Positions 50,786 to 60,462 of a stretch of DNA of 64,000 nucleotides are shown piece by piece. A program made the position numbers and the translations under genes. How positions within the stretch are numbered: position 1 is the first letter of the stretch; each line of letters starts with the position of its first letter. The notes under the pieces are model-generated. The model made no database searches. It saw nothing but the letters and a program-made list of their open reading frames with translations, and was not told where the DNA came from. Source of the DNA: Cryobacterium mannosilyticum (GTDB lineage: Bacteria > Actinomycetota > Actinomycetes > Actinomycetales > Microbacteriaceae); assembly GCF_004402705.1 (NCBI RefSeq), contig NZ_SOFM01000021.1:62001-126000 (forward strand), given 5' to 3'.

Positions 50786-51373
50786 CTAGCGGAGCTGCCC
50801 GACCGACGCGAGCGCCATCCGCAGGAGAGCGCCGCGGCCGCCCTCCATCTCCGCGGAGACGGCCTCGGAGGAGGCCTCGGCCGGTGTCATCCAGGTGAGC
50901 TCGAGGGCATCCTGGCGCGGGTCGCAGGTGCCGGTGACCGGCACGACGTAGACCATGGAGACCGCGTGCTGGCGGTCATCCGTGAACGCGGTGATGCCGG
51001 GCATCGGGAAGTACTCGGCCACCGTGACCGGCACCGGGCTGGTCGGCAACTGCGGGAACGCCATCGGGCCGAGGTCCTTCTCCAGGTGGCGGAACAGCGC
51101 GTCGCGCAGGGTCTCGCCGTAGAGGACGCGGCCGGAGACGAGCGTGCGGGTCATCTCGCCGGTCGGCCTGGCCCGGAGCAGCACTCCGACCGAGACGACC
51201 TGGCCGAGACCGTCGACCCGCACCGGAACGGCCTCGATGTAGAGGATCGGCAGCCGGCGCCGGATCTCCGCCAGTTCGATGTCGGTGAGCCAGCCCGGGT
51301 TCACGTTCGGCGGCGGTACACCGTCGGGGCCAGGCGTCCAGTCCGGATCAGGGTCAGGGGTGCGCACGCTCAT
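50786..51373 (-). CDS. NUDIX-fold (DUF4916-like) protein
   Basis: 195 residues from ATG 51373. The longer open frame (to 51763) reads through the start region of a divergent gene, so it is not used. The fold is NUDIX-like (ILYIEAVPVRVDGLGQVVSVGVLLRA, then GETLRDALFRHLEKDLGPM), but the Nudix box is degenerate: GX5EX7REUXEEXGU is not met. It may therefore not hydrolyse nucleotides. It ends with ALELTWMTPAEASSEAVSAEMEGG. Confidence 0.8.
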   Translation of the reverse strand: MSVRTPDPDPDWTPGPDGVPPPNVNPGWLTDIELAEIRRRLPILYIEAVPVRVDGLGQVVSVGVLLRARPTGEMTRTLVSGRVLYGETLRDALFRHLEKDLGPMAFPQLPTSPVPVTVAEYFPMPGITAFTDDRQHAVSMVYVVPVTGTCDPRQDALELTWMTPAEASSEAVSAEMEGGRGALLRMALASVGQLR

Positions 51374-51492
51374 GAGTTCATTCTGTCCTACTCGGCGAGT
51401 GGATGCGCGGCCCGGTCCTCGTGGACGGCCGACCAGCAGGGTCGGACCTCGGGTTTCGCGCGTTGAACGCGCCGGCGAACGCCGCCACCCGG

Positions 51493-51498
51493 TACAGT
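51493..51498 (+). promoter_or_regulatory. -10 box of the ADP-ribosylglycohydrolase gene (leaderless)
   Basis: TACAGT ends 7 bases before GTG 51506. No ribosome site is present. Confidence 0.5.
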
Positions 51499-51505
51499 CG
51501 GCCTC

Positions 51506-52525
51506 GTGAACAGTCACACGCCGGTCGCGGAGCGGGATCGCGCCCTGGGCGCGTTCTACGGCCTGGCCCTCGGCGACGCACTCGGCATGCCGACCCAGTC
51601 GATGTCCCGGTCCGAGATCCTGGCCGACTACGGCCCCATCGCGGGATTCCGCGACGCGGGCCCGCGCCAGCGGATCGCCGCCGGGATGCCGGCCGGCACG
51701 GTGACGGACGACACCGAGCAGGCCGTGCTGCTGGCCGGGCTGCTCATCGAGGGTCGCGGCCACGTCGACCCGCGGGTCTTCGCGGCCCGCCTGCTCGACT
51801 GGGAACAGGGGATGCGGGCCCGCGGTTCGCTCGACCTCCTCGGCCCGTCGACGACGGCCGCGCTGCGCAGCCTCACCGACGGCGAGTCACCGCTGACGAG
51901 CGGCCGGTTCGGCAGCACCAACGGCGCCGCGATGCGGATCGCCCCGGTCGGCATCGCGTTCGGACTCGAACCGCTGGGCGCATTCGTCGACGCGGTCACC
52001 GAGGCGAACCTGGTCACCCACAACACCACCCTCGGCATCGGCAGCGCGGCCGCGGTCGGCGCCGCGGTGAGCGCCGGGATCGCCGGGGCAACCCTCACAG
52101 GCGCCATCACGGCCGCGGTCACCGCCGCCGCAGAGGGCGAACGCCGCGGGCACTGGGTGGCAGGGGCGTCGATCGCCGCGCGCATCCGCTGGGCCGTCGG
52201 CCACCTCACGGGATTGCCCGAGGACAACCAGGCGGATGCCGTGTGCGCCCTGATCGGCACCTCCGTCGCCGCCCAGGAGTCGGTCGTCGCCGCGCTCGCG
52301 CTGGCCGCGGTCTCCCGCGACCCCTGGCGAACCCTCTGCCTCGTGGCGGGCCTCGGCGGCGACACCGACACCATCGCCGCGATCTGCGGCGCGGTGCTCG
52401 GCTCGGTCCACGGTCTGCGGGCCTGGCCGACGGCCGAACTGGACGCGCTTCGACTGGTCAACGACCTCGACCTGGCCCCGCTGGTCGACGGGCTCCTCGA
52501 GCTGCGCCGGGAACGCCGTGGCTGA
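51506..52525 (+). CDS. ADP-ribosylglycohydrolase family protein
   Basis: 339 residues, GTG start, leaderless pattern. The metal and substrate motifs are clear: GLALGDALGMPTQ near 20, GTVTDDTEQAVLLA near 64, NGAAMRIAPVG in the middle, and GLGGDTDTIAAICGA near 285, which supplies the Mg-binding Asp. It removes or processes ADP-ribose or a related glycoside. It overlaps the following PfkB kinase gene by 8 bases, so the two act together, possibly on a ribosyl product. Confidence 0.95.
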   Translation: MNSHTPVAERDRALGAFYGLALGDALGMPTQSMSRSEILADYGPIAGFRDAGPRQRIAAGMPAGTVTDDTEQAVLLAGLLIEGRGHVDPRVFAARLLDWEQGMRARGSLDLLGPSTTAALRSLTDGESPLTSGRFGSTNGAAMRIAPVGIAFGLEPLGAFVDAVTEANLVTHNTTLGIGSAAAVGAAVSAGIAGATLTGAITAAVTAAAEGERRGHWVAGASIAARIRWAVGHLTGLPEDNQADAVCALIGTSVAAQESVVAALALAAVSRDPWRTLCLVAGLGGDTDTIAAICGAVLGSVHGLRAWPTAELDALRLVNDLDLAPLVDGLLELRRERRG

Positions 52526-53480
52526 GCCTCCCCGCCTGATTTTCACCGGCAACGTCATCGTCGACGTGGTGCTGACCATCGACCGGCTGCCCGAGGCCGG
52601 GAGCGACACCCTCGCCTCCTCGTCCCGGCTCACGGCCGGCGGCGGCTTCAACACCATGGCCGCCGCCCGGCGCGACGGCCTGCCGGTGACGTTCCTCGGC
52701 CGGTACGGGCAGGGACCGTTCGGCGCCATCGTGCACGCCGCACTGGGCGCCGAAGGCATCGAGGCCGCCCAGCCGGCGCTGCCCGACCTCGACAGCGGCT
52801 ACTGCGTCGTGCTCGTCGACGGTTCCGCCGAGCGCACCTTCGTGACCTGGGTCGGCGCCGAGGGGCGGCTCGGCCGGGCCGACCTCGACCTGGCCGAGGT
52901 GCGCCCCGGCGACATCGTGTACGTGTCGGGGTACAGCCTCGCGCATCCGGCGAACGCCGCCGCGATCCCCGGCTGGCTGCGCGAGCTGCCGCCCGCCGCC
53001 CGGGTGATCACCGACCCGTCGCCGCTCATCGCGACCCTCGACCCGGCCACCCTCGCCGAGGTGATGGCCCGCACCGACGTGTTCAGCGCGAACGCACGCG
53101 AGTCCCGGCACCTGACCGGGACGGGCGAGCCCGGTGACGCGGCCGCCCGCCTGGTCGGCAGCATCCGTCCCGGCGGCTTCGTCGTCGTGCGCGATGGCCC
53201 GCATGGATGCTGGCTCGCCGGCGACAACCTCGGCCGGCTCCCCGTGCACGTGCCGGGTTTCACGGTGCCTGTCGTCGACACGACCGGCGCCGGCGACACC
53301 CACTGCGGGGTTCTCGCCGCCGCGCTGGCCCGTGGGCTGACGCCGCTGGAGGCGGCCCGGCGCGCGAACGCGGCGGCCGCCCTTGCCGTGACCCGGCCCG
53401 GACCGGCAACCGCGCCGCCGGCCGCCGCGATCGACGCGTTCCTGCGCGACATCGGCGGCACCGACGGCCCCGGCGACTGA
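52518..53480 (+). CDS. PfkB family carbohydrate kinase
   Basis: 320 residues, GTG start within the end of the upstream gene. PfkB signatures are present: GGGFNTMAAARRDGLPVTFLG (sugar side) and DTTGAGDTHCGVLAAAL (catalytic Asp and anion hole). Ribokinase-type folds phosphorylate ribose, adenosine or pseudouridine. The co-translated ADP-ribosylglycohydrolase suggests that a ribosyl sugar released by it is the substrate (inference). The gene end sits inside a direct repeat. Confidence 0.94.
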   Translation: MAEPPRLIFTGNVIVDVVLTIDRLPEAGSDTLASSSRLTAGGGFNTMAAARRDGLPVTFLGRYGQGPFGAIVHAALGAEGIEAAQPALPDLDSGYCVVLVDGSAERTFVTWVGAEGRLGRADLDLAEVRPGDIVYVSGYSLAHPANAAAIPGWLRELPPAARVITDPSPLIATLDPATLAEVMARTDVFSANARESRHLTGTGEPGDAAARLVGSIRPGGFVVVRDGPHGCWLAGDNLGRLPVHVPGFTVPVVDTTGAGDTHCGVLAAALARGLTPLEAARRANAAAALAVTRPGPATAPPAAAIDAFLRDIGGTDGPGD

Positions 53481-53600
53481 GCACCCCGCCGGCGGCGACA
53501 CCGTCCGCCCCGCCGCCTGAACACCCCGGCGCCTGAGCACACCGGCGGCGACACCAGCGGCACCGGCGACTGAGCACCCCGACATCTGGGCACACCGGCG
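53470..53600. repeat. Degenerate repeats seeded at the end of the PfkB gene
   Basis: CCGGCGACTGAGCACCCCG occurs at 53470-53488, including the PfkB stop codon, and again at 53563-53581. Between them lie CTGAACACCCCGG and CTGAGCACACCGGCGGCGAC variants. No gene is present. Confidence 0.8.
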
Positions 53601-53695
53601 CGCGATCACATCGCCGGACGCGCCCGCCCCCGTCGCGGTGAAAGACTGGAACCAGTCGCCGCGAACCGGCAGCGACCCGAAACGGAAGGTCCGAG

Positions 53696-54475
53696 ATGGG
53701 CAACAACGAAGAGGGCCACCCCGAGCGGACCGAACCCCAGCGGACCGAACCGACCGAAGACCGGACCGAACCGAAGCGGATCGAACCGACCGAAGAGCCG
53801 ACCGAACCCGAGCGGATCGAAGCGATCGACCCGGATGCCGTGCTCTGGTCGTCCGGCCCCGCGGACCGGGGCGGCCGTCCCCTGCTGCTCATCCTGCACG
53901 GCTACGGCTCGCACGAGGGTGACCTCTTCTCCCTCGCGCCGCATCTTCCGTTGCACCCGGTGATCGCGGCCCTCCGGGCGCCGCTCTCGGCCGGGCCCGG
54001 CTGGGCCTGGTTCCCGATCGGTGCGGCCGGTGCCACGGTCAACCCCGGGGCACCGAGCGCCGACGCCCTCACCGCAGCCGCCGCCGGCGTGCTGGCCTGG
54101 CTCGACGCACTGCCGGAGCAGCCGACCTCGGTGGGCCTGCTCGGCTTCTCCCAGGGCGGCGCGATGGCCCTCCAGTTGCTGCGCCAGGCGCCCGACCGGT
54201 TCGCGTTCGCGGTACAGCTGTCGGGTTTCGTGGGCCGCAGCGAGCATCCGGGCGACGCCCGACTGGCCGAGCTGCGCCTCCCGGTCTTCTGGGGCCGCGG
54301 CACGGCCGACCCGGTGATCCCCCAGGATGCGATCGAACGCACCCAGGCCTGGCTGCCGGGTCATTCCGAACTCACCGAGCGCATCTACGAGGGGATGGGG
54401 CACTCCATCTCGCAGGCCGAACTCGGCGAGATCGTCGGCTTCCTGCGCGCGCAGTACGCGAGGCTCGCCGCCTGA
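53696..54475 (+). CDS. Alpha/beta-hydrolase, phospholipase/carboxylesterase type
   Basis: 259 residues; GGAAGG precedes ATG 53696. Residues 5-45 are a charged repeat (RTEPQRTEPTEDRTEPKR, then IEPTEEPTEPERIEA) encoded by imperfect GACCGAACC units, unlike anything in the enzyme family. The hydrolase domain has LLLILHGYGSHEGD (oxyanion), GFSQGGAMA with nucleophile Ser near 151, Asp in RGTADPV and His in EGMGHS. It probably hydrolyses carboxylic esters. There is no signal peptide, so it is cytoplasmic. Confidence 0.92.
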   Translation: MGNNEEGHPERTEPQRTEPTEDRTEPKRIEPTEEPTEPERIEAIDPDAVLWSSGPADRGGRPLLLILHGYGSHEGDLFSLAPHLPLHPVIAALRAPLSAGPGWAWFPIGAAGATVNPGAPSADALTAAAAGVLAWLDALPEQPTSVGLLGFSQGGAMALQLLRQAPDRFAFAVQLSGFVGRSEHPGDARLAELRLPVFWGRGTADPVIPQDAIERTQAWLPGHSELTERIYEGMGHSISQAELGEIVGFLRAQYARLAA

Positions 54476-54663
54476 GGGAGGGCCTCTGCCCCGAACGCGC
54501 CAGGTGCGCCGCCACGCTCCTGGTGCGCCTGGCGCGCAGCGGCGAACCAGGCGCGCTGGGCGTCGCACCGGTAGTCGTCACCGCCCAGTCGCCGCGCGGG
54601 CCGCGCAGCTCCGCGCGGGCCGCGCAGCTCCGCACGGGTTAGCGGGCAGGTTAGCGGGCGGGG

Positions 54664-55101
54664 TTAGCGGCCGCGCCCGGCCTTTTCGTTCTGGGCGGCC
54701 TGACGAACGATGTGCGCCGCCTTGCGGGCACGCTCGGCGTCGCGGTCTTTGACCCGGATCTGCTCTTCACGGACCTCGAACTGGGTCGCCCGCTCGGTGA
54801 CCAGCCAGGCCGGCGGCTGCTGCAGGAGGGCCAGGATCTCGGCCGTGGTGAGCGGCTCCGTCACCTTGCCGCGCACGAGACCGGAGATCGACACGCCGAG
54901 CTTGGCGGCCACGACCTGTTTCGGGTGCGGTCCGTTGGCGCGCAGTTCTAGCAGCCACTCCGGCGGGTTCGCGTCCAGCGCGGCCAGCTCGGTGCGCGAA
55001 ATGGGCGACGACTGGAACTCCTCCGGGGCTGCTTCGAGCAAAATCCCGAGCTTCTGGGCCGCCGTGGCGGGCTTCATGGTCTGGGTCTTCTTCTCGGTCA
55101 T
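54664..55101 (-). CDS. DUF5997 family protein with HTH-like segment
   Basis: 145 residues from ATG 55101; CTATAC/TATACG lies 8 bases upstream, so it is probably leaderless. It begins TEKKTQTMKPATAAQKLGIL, typical of the actinobacterial DUF5997 group. The segment PKQVVAAKLGVSISGLVRGK (about residue 60-80) looks like a helix-turn-helix, and the C-terminus is basic. It is divergent from a LysR-type effector domain that has lost its own HTH; see findings. Confidence 0.82.
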   Translation of the reverse strand: MTEKKTQTMKPATAAQKLGILLEAAPEEFQSSPISRTELAALDANPPEWLLELRANGPHPKQVVAAKLGVSISGLVRGKVTEPLTTAEILALLQQPPAWLVTERATQFEVREEQIRVKDRDAERARKAAHIVRQAAQNEKAGRGR

Positions 55102-55109
55102 TAGTCAAG

Positions 55110-55116
55110 CGTATAG
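55110..55116 (-). promoter_or_regulatory. -10 box of the DUF5997 gene
   Basis: Minus strand CTATACG about 8 bases before ATG 55101. Confidence 0.4.
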
Positions 55117-55177
55117 CCTGAGAGCGGTGTCGATCCGGCGGGTCGGCACCGATGAAAGCGAACCAGAGAGGATGCCG

Positions 55178-55966
55178 GTGACTTTTTCCATTGCCTTCGT
55201 CGCCGGTGTGACCCCCACCAAGTGGACTCGCATCTGGGCCGAACGCCGACCCGACCAGCCACTCGAGGTCTTCCGCACCGAACCCGGGGAGCAGGACCAG
55301 GTGCTCCGCGACGGTCGCGCCCAGGTCAGCCTGGTGCGGCTGCCCATCGACGAGACCGACCTGAGCCTGATCGCCCTGTACCGCGAGATCCCCGTCGTCG
55401 TCGCGGCGAAGGACCACTTCATCGCCGACCAGGACAGCGTTCTCGTCGCCGACCTGGCCGACGAGCATCTCCTGCAGGACCCCGACGTCGTGCCGGAGTG
55501 GCGTGCGGTGGCGACCGAGGTGCGCGACGGCACGCGCCGTGCGCTGCCGAAGATGCGCGACCTCGACGAGGCGATGGAACAGGTCGCGGCGGGGGTGGGC
55601 ATCCTGATCGTCCCCCATTCGATCGCCCGGTTGCACGGCCGAAAGGATGTCGTGTCCCGGCCGGTTGAGGACGTGGCGGAAAGCCAGGTGTCCCTGGCCT
55701 GGCTCTCGAGCGAGACGACCGAGGACGTCGAGGAGTTCATCGGCATCGTGCGCGGGCGCACGAAGGACAGCTCGCGGATCGACTCCCTGCCGGCCGAGCG
55801 GGTCAAGAAGGAGAAGAAGACCGACAAGGCGAAGGCCGCCGCGAAGGCGGTGCGCGTCGCCGCCGCGAAGGCGAAGCCGGCCGTGTCCCGGAAGGCCCCG
55901 AGCGCGCCCGGCCGCACCCGCCCCACCGCCAGCCCGAAGAAGGGCAAGCGCCGCGGCTCCCGCTAG
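55178..55966 (+). CDS. LysR-type substrate-binding domain without HTH, Lys-rich tail
   Basis: 262 residues from GTG 55178, chosen because AGAGAGG lies 6 bases upstream; the ATG two codons earlier has no spacing. Residues 1-195 are a periplasmic-binding-type effector domain of LysR regulators (FSIAFVAGVTPTKWTRIWAE, SLVRLPIDETDLSLIALYRE, VAAGVGILIVPHSIARL). There is no DNA-binding domain before it. Residues 205-262 are Lys/Ala/Pro/Arg-rich (KAKAAAKAVRVAAAKAKPAV) like a histone-type DNA-binding tail. It is divergent from DUF5997. Confidence 0.85.
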   Translation: MTFSIAFVAGVTPTKWTRIWAERRPDQPLEVFRTEPGEQDQVLRDGRAQVSLVRLPIDETDLSLIALYREIPVVVAAKDHFIADQDSVLVADLADEHLLQDPDVVPEWRAVATEVRDGTRRALPKMRDLDEAMEQVAAGVGILIVPHSIARLHGRKDVVSRPVEDVAESQVSLAWLSSETTEDVEEFIGIVRGRTKDSSRIDSLPAERVKKEKKTDKAKAAAKAVRVAAAKAKPAVSRKAPSAPGRTRPTASPKKGKRRGSR

Positions 55967-56113
55967 CCGGAGGGCCGAAGGGCCGGGCGCCGACAGACGC
56001 TGCGAACCAGCCTGCGGAACCGCGGCGACTCGCACTCTTCGGTTAGCTGATATAAGCTCAACGGGCTCCACGATTTACCGGCTGGAGGTTCATTTCGGTC
56101 TCGAGGAGTTCCA

Positions 56114-57349
56114 GTGGGGGAAGTCATCCGCTGGGTGATGGCACCCGTCATGCGCGCGTGGATCGCCGCCAGGACGCGCGAATACGACACCCTGCCACGA
56201 CCGCGGGATGCCCCGCAGGCCCACGCCGCCGGCATCAACAGCGATCGGATCCTGCTCTTCGGCAGCGGGCCTGCGGTCGGCTGGGGTGTTCTCAGCCACG
56301 ACCTCGCCCTCCCGGGTTCGCTCGCGCGGGCACTGTCGGCGCGCACGGGGCGCGGCACCGACGTCGACGCCGTCCCGAGTCCGGCAGTCACGATCAGGTC
56401 CGCCCGCGCCGAACTCGCCGGGCTGAAGCTGTGGCGTTACGACGCGATCGTGCTCAGCGTCGGCACGACCGACGCCGTCGGGCTGATGCCGCCCCGGGTC
56501 TGGCGGCGTGAACTCCAGGCGATCCTGGACCAGCTCAGTCGCAGCACCTCCCGGACCACCCGCATCTTCGTGCTCGGCGTGCAGCCGATCCGGTCGATCG
56601 CGGCCTACGACTCGGCCCTGGGCACCCTCGGTGCCACCCACGCCCGGAGCCTCAACGAGCTGACCGGCACCGTCTGCAGTTCTCATCCGGATGCCTGCTT
56701 CGTCGCCATGGCGGCCGGCCTGGCCCGCACCTCCGGCCGCATCCGCACGGCGGCGGACTACGTCGCCTGGGCCGAGAACCTCGCCGACTCGATGAAGGGC
56801 CCGCTCGACGCGGAGCATCACGACGAGGCCCAGTCCTCCGAGAGCGACCACGACGGTTCGCCGACCGGCCACCCCGAGTGGCTCGGTCCCGACGCGGCGC
56901 GCGCCGTCGCCGCCCTCGGCCTCCTCGACACCGACCCGGAGGAGCGTTTCGACCGGATCGTGGCGGTGGCGCGGCGCTCCTACGGCACCCGTTCGGCCGC
57001 GTTCACCTTCGTCGACGGGGACCGGCTGTGGGACAAGTCCAACCTGGGCGAGGCACCCCGGGTGTATCCGCTCGCCGGCTCGGTCACCGCCATCGCGGTC
57101 CGCTCCCCCGGCGCGCTGGTCATTCCGGACACGCTGCTCGACCCGCGCACCCGCGAGCATCCCCTCGTGGTTTGCAAGCCGCACACCCGCTTCTACGCCG
57201 GCTTCCCGGTGGAGGCGGAATCCGGTGAGCGGATCGGCGTGCTCAGCGTGTTCGACCCCTCACCTCGGTCGCCCGACGAGATCGACACGGTGCTGTTGCG
57301 CGAACTCGCCCTGCTGATCCAGGCTGAGCTGCGCCGGCGCCCCGAGTAG
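56114..57349 (+). CDS. SGNH/GDSL-like hydrolase domain fused to a GAF domain
   Basis: 411 residues; GAGGAG 6 bases before GTG 56114, and TATAAG at 56051-56056 is a plausible -10. Residues about 42-230 have the SGNH fold order: ILLFGSGPAVGWGVLSHDL (block I with Ser or Gly variant), IVLSVGTTDAVGLM (block III-like, Asp in place of Asn) and a Cys/His end. A spacer is followed by a GAF domain (about 265-408: DTDPEERFDRIVAVARR, FYAGFPVEAESGERIGVLSVFD). The fusion suggests ligand-controlled esterase or a sensory scaffold. It is possibly inactive, because the GDS nucleophile is not canonical. Confidence 0.8.
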   Translation: MGEVIRWVMAPVMRAWIAARTREYDTLPRPRDAPQAHAAGINSDRILLFGSGPAVGWGVLSHDLALPGSLARALSARTGRGTDVDAVPSPAVTIRSARAELAGLKLWRYDAIVLSVGTTDAVGLMPPRVWRRELQAILDQLSRSTSRTTRIFVLGVQPIRSIAAYDSALGTLGATHARSLNELTGTVCSSHPDACFVAMAAGLARTSGRIRTAADYVAWAENLADSMKGPLDAEHHDEAQSSESDHDGSPTGHPEWLGPDAARAVAALGLLDTDPEERFDRIVAVARRSYGTRSAAFTFVDGDRLWDKSNLGEAPRVYPLAGSVTAIAVRSPGALVIPDTLLDPRTREHPLVVCKPHTRFYAGFPVEAESGERIGVLSVFDPSPRSPDEIDTVLLRELALLIQAELRRRPE

Positions 57350-57379
57350 GCGGCGCCGGGCATTCCAGGCCGGTGCGGG

Positions 57380-58075
57380 TCAGAGCCGGGCGACCGGCTG
57401 CCGCAGCACCGTCTTGAGCCTGGCCGTCTCGGTCCGGCGCGGGTCGCTGAGGTACACCTCATGGTGCCGGCCGTTCAGGCGCAGCCCGTTCGCGGCGAGG
57501 AAGTCATCGTGCAGGGCGGCGAGCACCGGCGCCTCGTCATCGTAGGGCCCGAGGTGCAACAGTTGGGCGGAGAGACCCTCGTCGAGGGTCTCGGTGCGCA
57601 CCCTGGCGAGGGCAGGCAGCTTCTTCTTCGCGCTGGCGGCCGCGATGACCTGGCCGATGAAGGCATCCGTCACCCAGTCGGGCTCGCTGATCAGCATGGT
57701 CCAGTGCCACTGCGATTTCGACCCCGCGGTGAAGACGGATGCGTCGTCGGCGTACCACAGGCCCTCCAGCGGAGCGACGACCGCGTCACGGCCGAGCTCG
57801 CGCTTGGCCTGGAACTTGATGCCGTAGGCCACCGCGTAGAGGGCCTCGACGGCCTCCGCGTAGGCGGGCGCCGTGTTCGGGTCGCCGCTCCCGTCGACGG
57901 CGATGAACCGTAGCGCGGGGACCTCGACGAGTTCCCAGTCCCGGTTCGCGGGCGCGTAGAAGGGTTTGAGCGCCTTCTTCACGTCCCACGGGCCGGCGCC
58001 CGCCGGCGCGGTGTTCCGCGGCGCCCGGAGCTTGCCGGTGCGCCGGTCGGTTCTGAACGGCAATTCGGCGCTCAT
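57380..58075 (-). CDS. GyrI-like small-molecule-binding domain protein
   Basis: 231 residues; ATG overlaps the VOC stop by ATGA. It has the SHS2/GyrI pattern: WDVKKALKPFYAPANRDWELVEVPA, RFIAVDGSGDPNTAPAYAEAVEALYAVAYGIK, and LHLGPYDDEAPVLAALHDDF. These domains bind drugs or other small molecules and are often near transporters; here they lie next to a VOC protein and an ABC exporter. Confidence 0.88.
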   Translation of the reverse strand: MSAELPFRTDRRTGKLRAPRNTAPAGAGPWDVKKALKPFYAPANRDWELVEVPALRFIAVDGSGDPNTAPAYAEAVEALYAVAYGIKFQAKRELGRDAVVAPLEGLWYADDASVFTAGSKSQWHWTMLISEPDWVTDAFIGQVIAAASAKKKLPALARVRTETLDEGLSAQLLHLGPYDDEAPVLAALHDDFLAANGLRLNGRHHEVYLSDPRRTETARLKTVLRQPVARL

Positions 58076-58515
58076 TCCGGAGCTCCGTCGTCCTGGAGCA
58101 CGTCGTTCTGGAGCACGTCGTTCTGAAGTACCGAGAGGATGTTGCCGGCCGGGTCGGTGAACCAGGCGATCTGCGGTCCGCGCGGGTCCCTGGCGATGCC
58201 CTTCTCGTCCTGGGGAGACCCCGGGTAGCGTTCGAAGCTCACCCCGCGGGCGAGGAGGGCGTCGACGGCAGCGTCGATGTCGCCGACGGCGAAGTTGAGG
58301 ATGGTGAACACGGCCGGCACATGGTCGGGCTTGGGGTAGACCATCACCTCGGCGCCGCCGGGCAGCTCCAGCCGCAGCAGGCCCATCCCGCCGTCCCGCA
58401 CGGTGAGGCCGAGGGTGTCGGCGTAGAAGGCGCGGGCCGTGTCGATGTCGGGCACGGCGAAACCGCTGAAGGCGGCGAGGATGCCGAGGCCCGGTGCGGT
58501 CTGTGGCTCTGTCAT
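58072..58515 (-). CDS. VOC family protein with duplicated C-terminal motif
   Basis: 147 residues. ATG 58515 is preceded by GGAGA at 6 bases; an ATG four codons upstream has weaker support. VOC fold: FAVPDIDTARAFYADTLGL and NFAVGDIDAAVDALLARGV, ending PQIAWFTDPAGNILSVLQ. The tail LQNDVLQNDVLQDD comes from an exact 15-bp tandem repeat (58093-58122). Coupled to the GyrI-like gene. Confidence 0.9.
   Translation of the reverse strand: MTEPQTAPGLGILAAFSGFAVPDIDTARAFYADTLGLTVRDGGMGLLRLELPGGAEVMVYPKPDHVPAVFTILNFAVGDIDAAVDALLARGVSFERYPGSPQDEKGIARDPRGPQIAWFTDPAGNILSVLQNDVLQNDVLQDDGAPE
58093..58122. repeat. 15-bp tandem duplication in the VOC gene
   Basis: Two exact copies of CTGGAGCACGTCGTT. Length is a multiple of three, so the reading frame is kept and five residues are added. 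Confidence 0.9.
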
Positions 58516-58527
58516 GTCGGTCTCCAT

Positions 58528-58589
58528 GGGTCGGTGGGATCTGGGTCGGTGTGATCTGGGCCAGTCGGGATCTGGGTCGGTCGGGGTCT
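58528..58589. repeat. Four 15-16 bp repeats between the exporter and VOC genes
   Basis: Units GGGTCGGTGGGATCT, GGGTCGGTGTGATCT, GGGCCAGTCGGGATCT and GGGTCGGTCGGGGTCT follow one another in the 98-base spacer. No promoter or gene is seen. Confidence 0.8.
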
Positions 58590-58613
58590 GAGCCGTCTGA
58601 GCCGGGCCGCCGG

Positions 58614-59437
58614 TCACCGGGAGCTGATCGAGGCGAACTTGCGGATGCACAGCGGCACGAACACCAGCAGCATGACACTGATCCCGATCAGCACGGTCGC
58701 GATCGGGTTCTGCATCGTCCAGATGTCGGGCACCGGCGCGGTGCCCTCGTTGCCGAACAGCTGCCGGGCGGCCTGCACGAGCGAGGAGACGGGGTTCCAC
58801 TCCGCGAAGATCCGCAGCGGGGTCGGCAGGGTGTCGCTCGGCACGAAGGCGTTCGAGACGAAGGTCAGCGGAAAGAGGATCAGGAACGAGGCGTTGTTGA
58901 TGACCTCCGGGCTCTTCACGCTCATCCCCAGCAGCGCCATCACCCAGCTGAACGCGTAGCTGAACAACAGCAGCAGTCCGATCCCGGCCAGGAACTCGGG
59001 CGCTGAGGAGTTCACCCGCCAGCCGACCGCGAGGCCCGTGCCCATCATGATCACCATCGAGATCGTGTTGAGCACGAGGTCGCTGTTGGTACGGCCGATC
59101 AGCACGGCCGAGGAGCTCATCGGCAGACTGCGGAACCGGTCGATGATGCCCTCCTTGAGGTCCTGGGCCATCGCCGAACCGGAAAAGGTCGAACCGAAGA
59201 CCACGGTCTGGGCGAAGATGCCGGCCATCAGGAACTGCACGTAGTCGGTTCCCTGCACGGAGATGGCGCCGGCGTAGACCTGGCTGAAGAGGAGCACGAA
59301 CATGATCGGCTGGATGACGGCGAAGACGAGCATGTCGGGCGAGCGCTTGATCTTGATCAGGTTGCGCTTGGTCACCGTCCAGCCGTCGGAGTACCACATC
59401 GACAGCGGGTTCCAGGTGGGGAGGGTCGCGGCGACGC

Positions 59438-59441
<4 letters not shown>
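58614..59441 (-). CDS. ABC-2 type exporter permease (DrrB-like)
   Basis: 275 residues with six membrane helices. The hallmarks are present: DLKEGIIDRFRSLPMSSSAVLIGRT (coupling helix) and FVSNAFVPSDTLPTPLRIFAEWNPVS. It starts ATG 59441 overlapping the ATPase stop by ATGA, so the pair is translated together. It probably exports a drug or lipid-like molecule under control of the divergent TetR protein. Confidence 0.94.
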
Positions 59442-60433
<992 letters not shown>

Positions 60434-60462
60434 GAGAGTGTGCCTGCCTGCCCTACTGCGCT

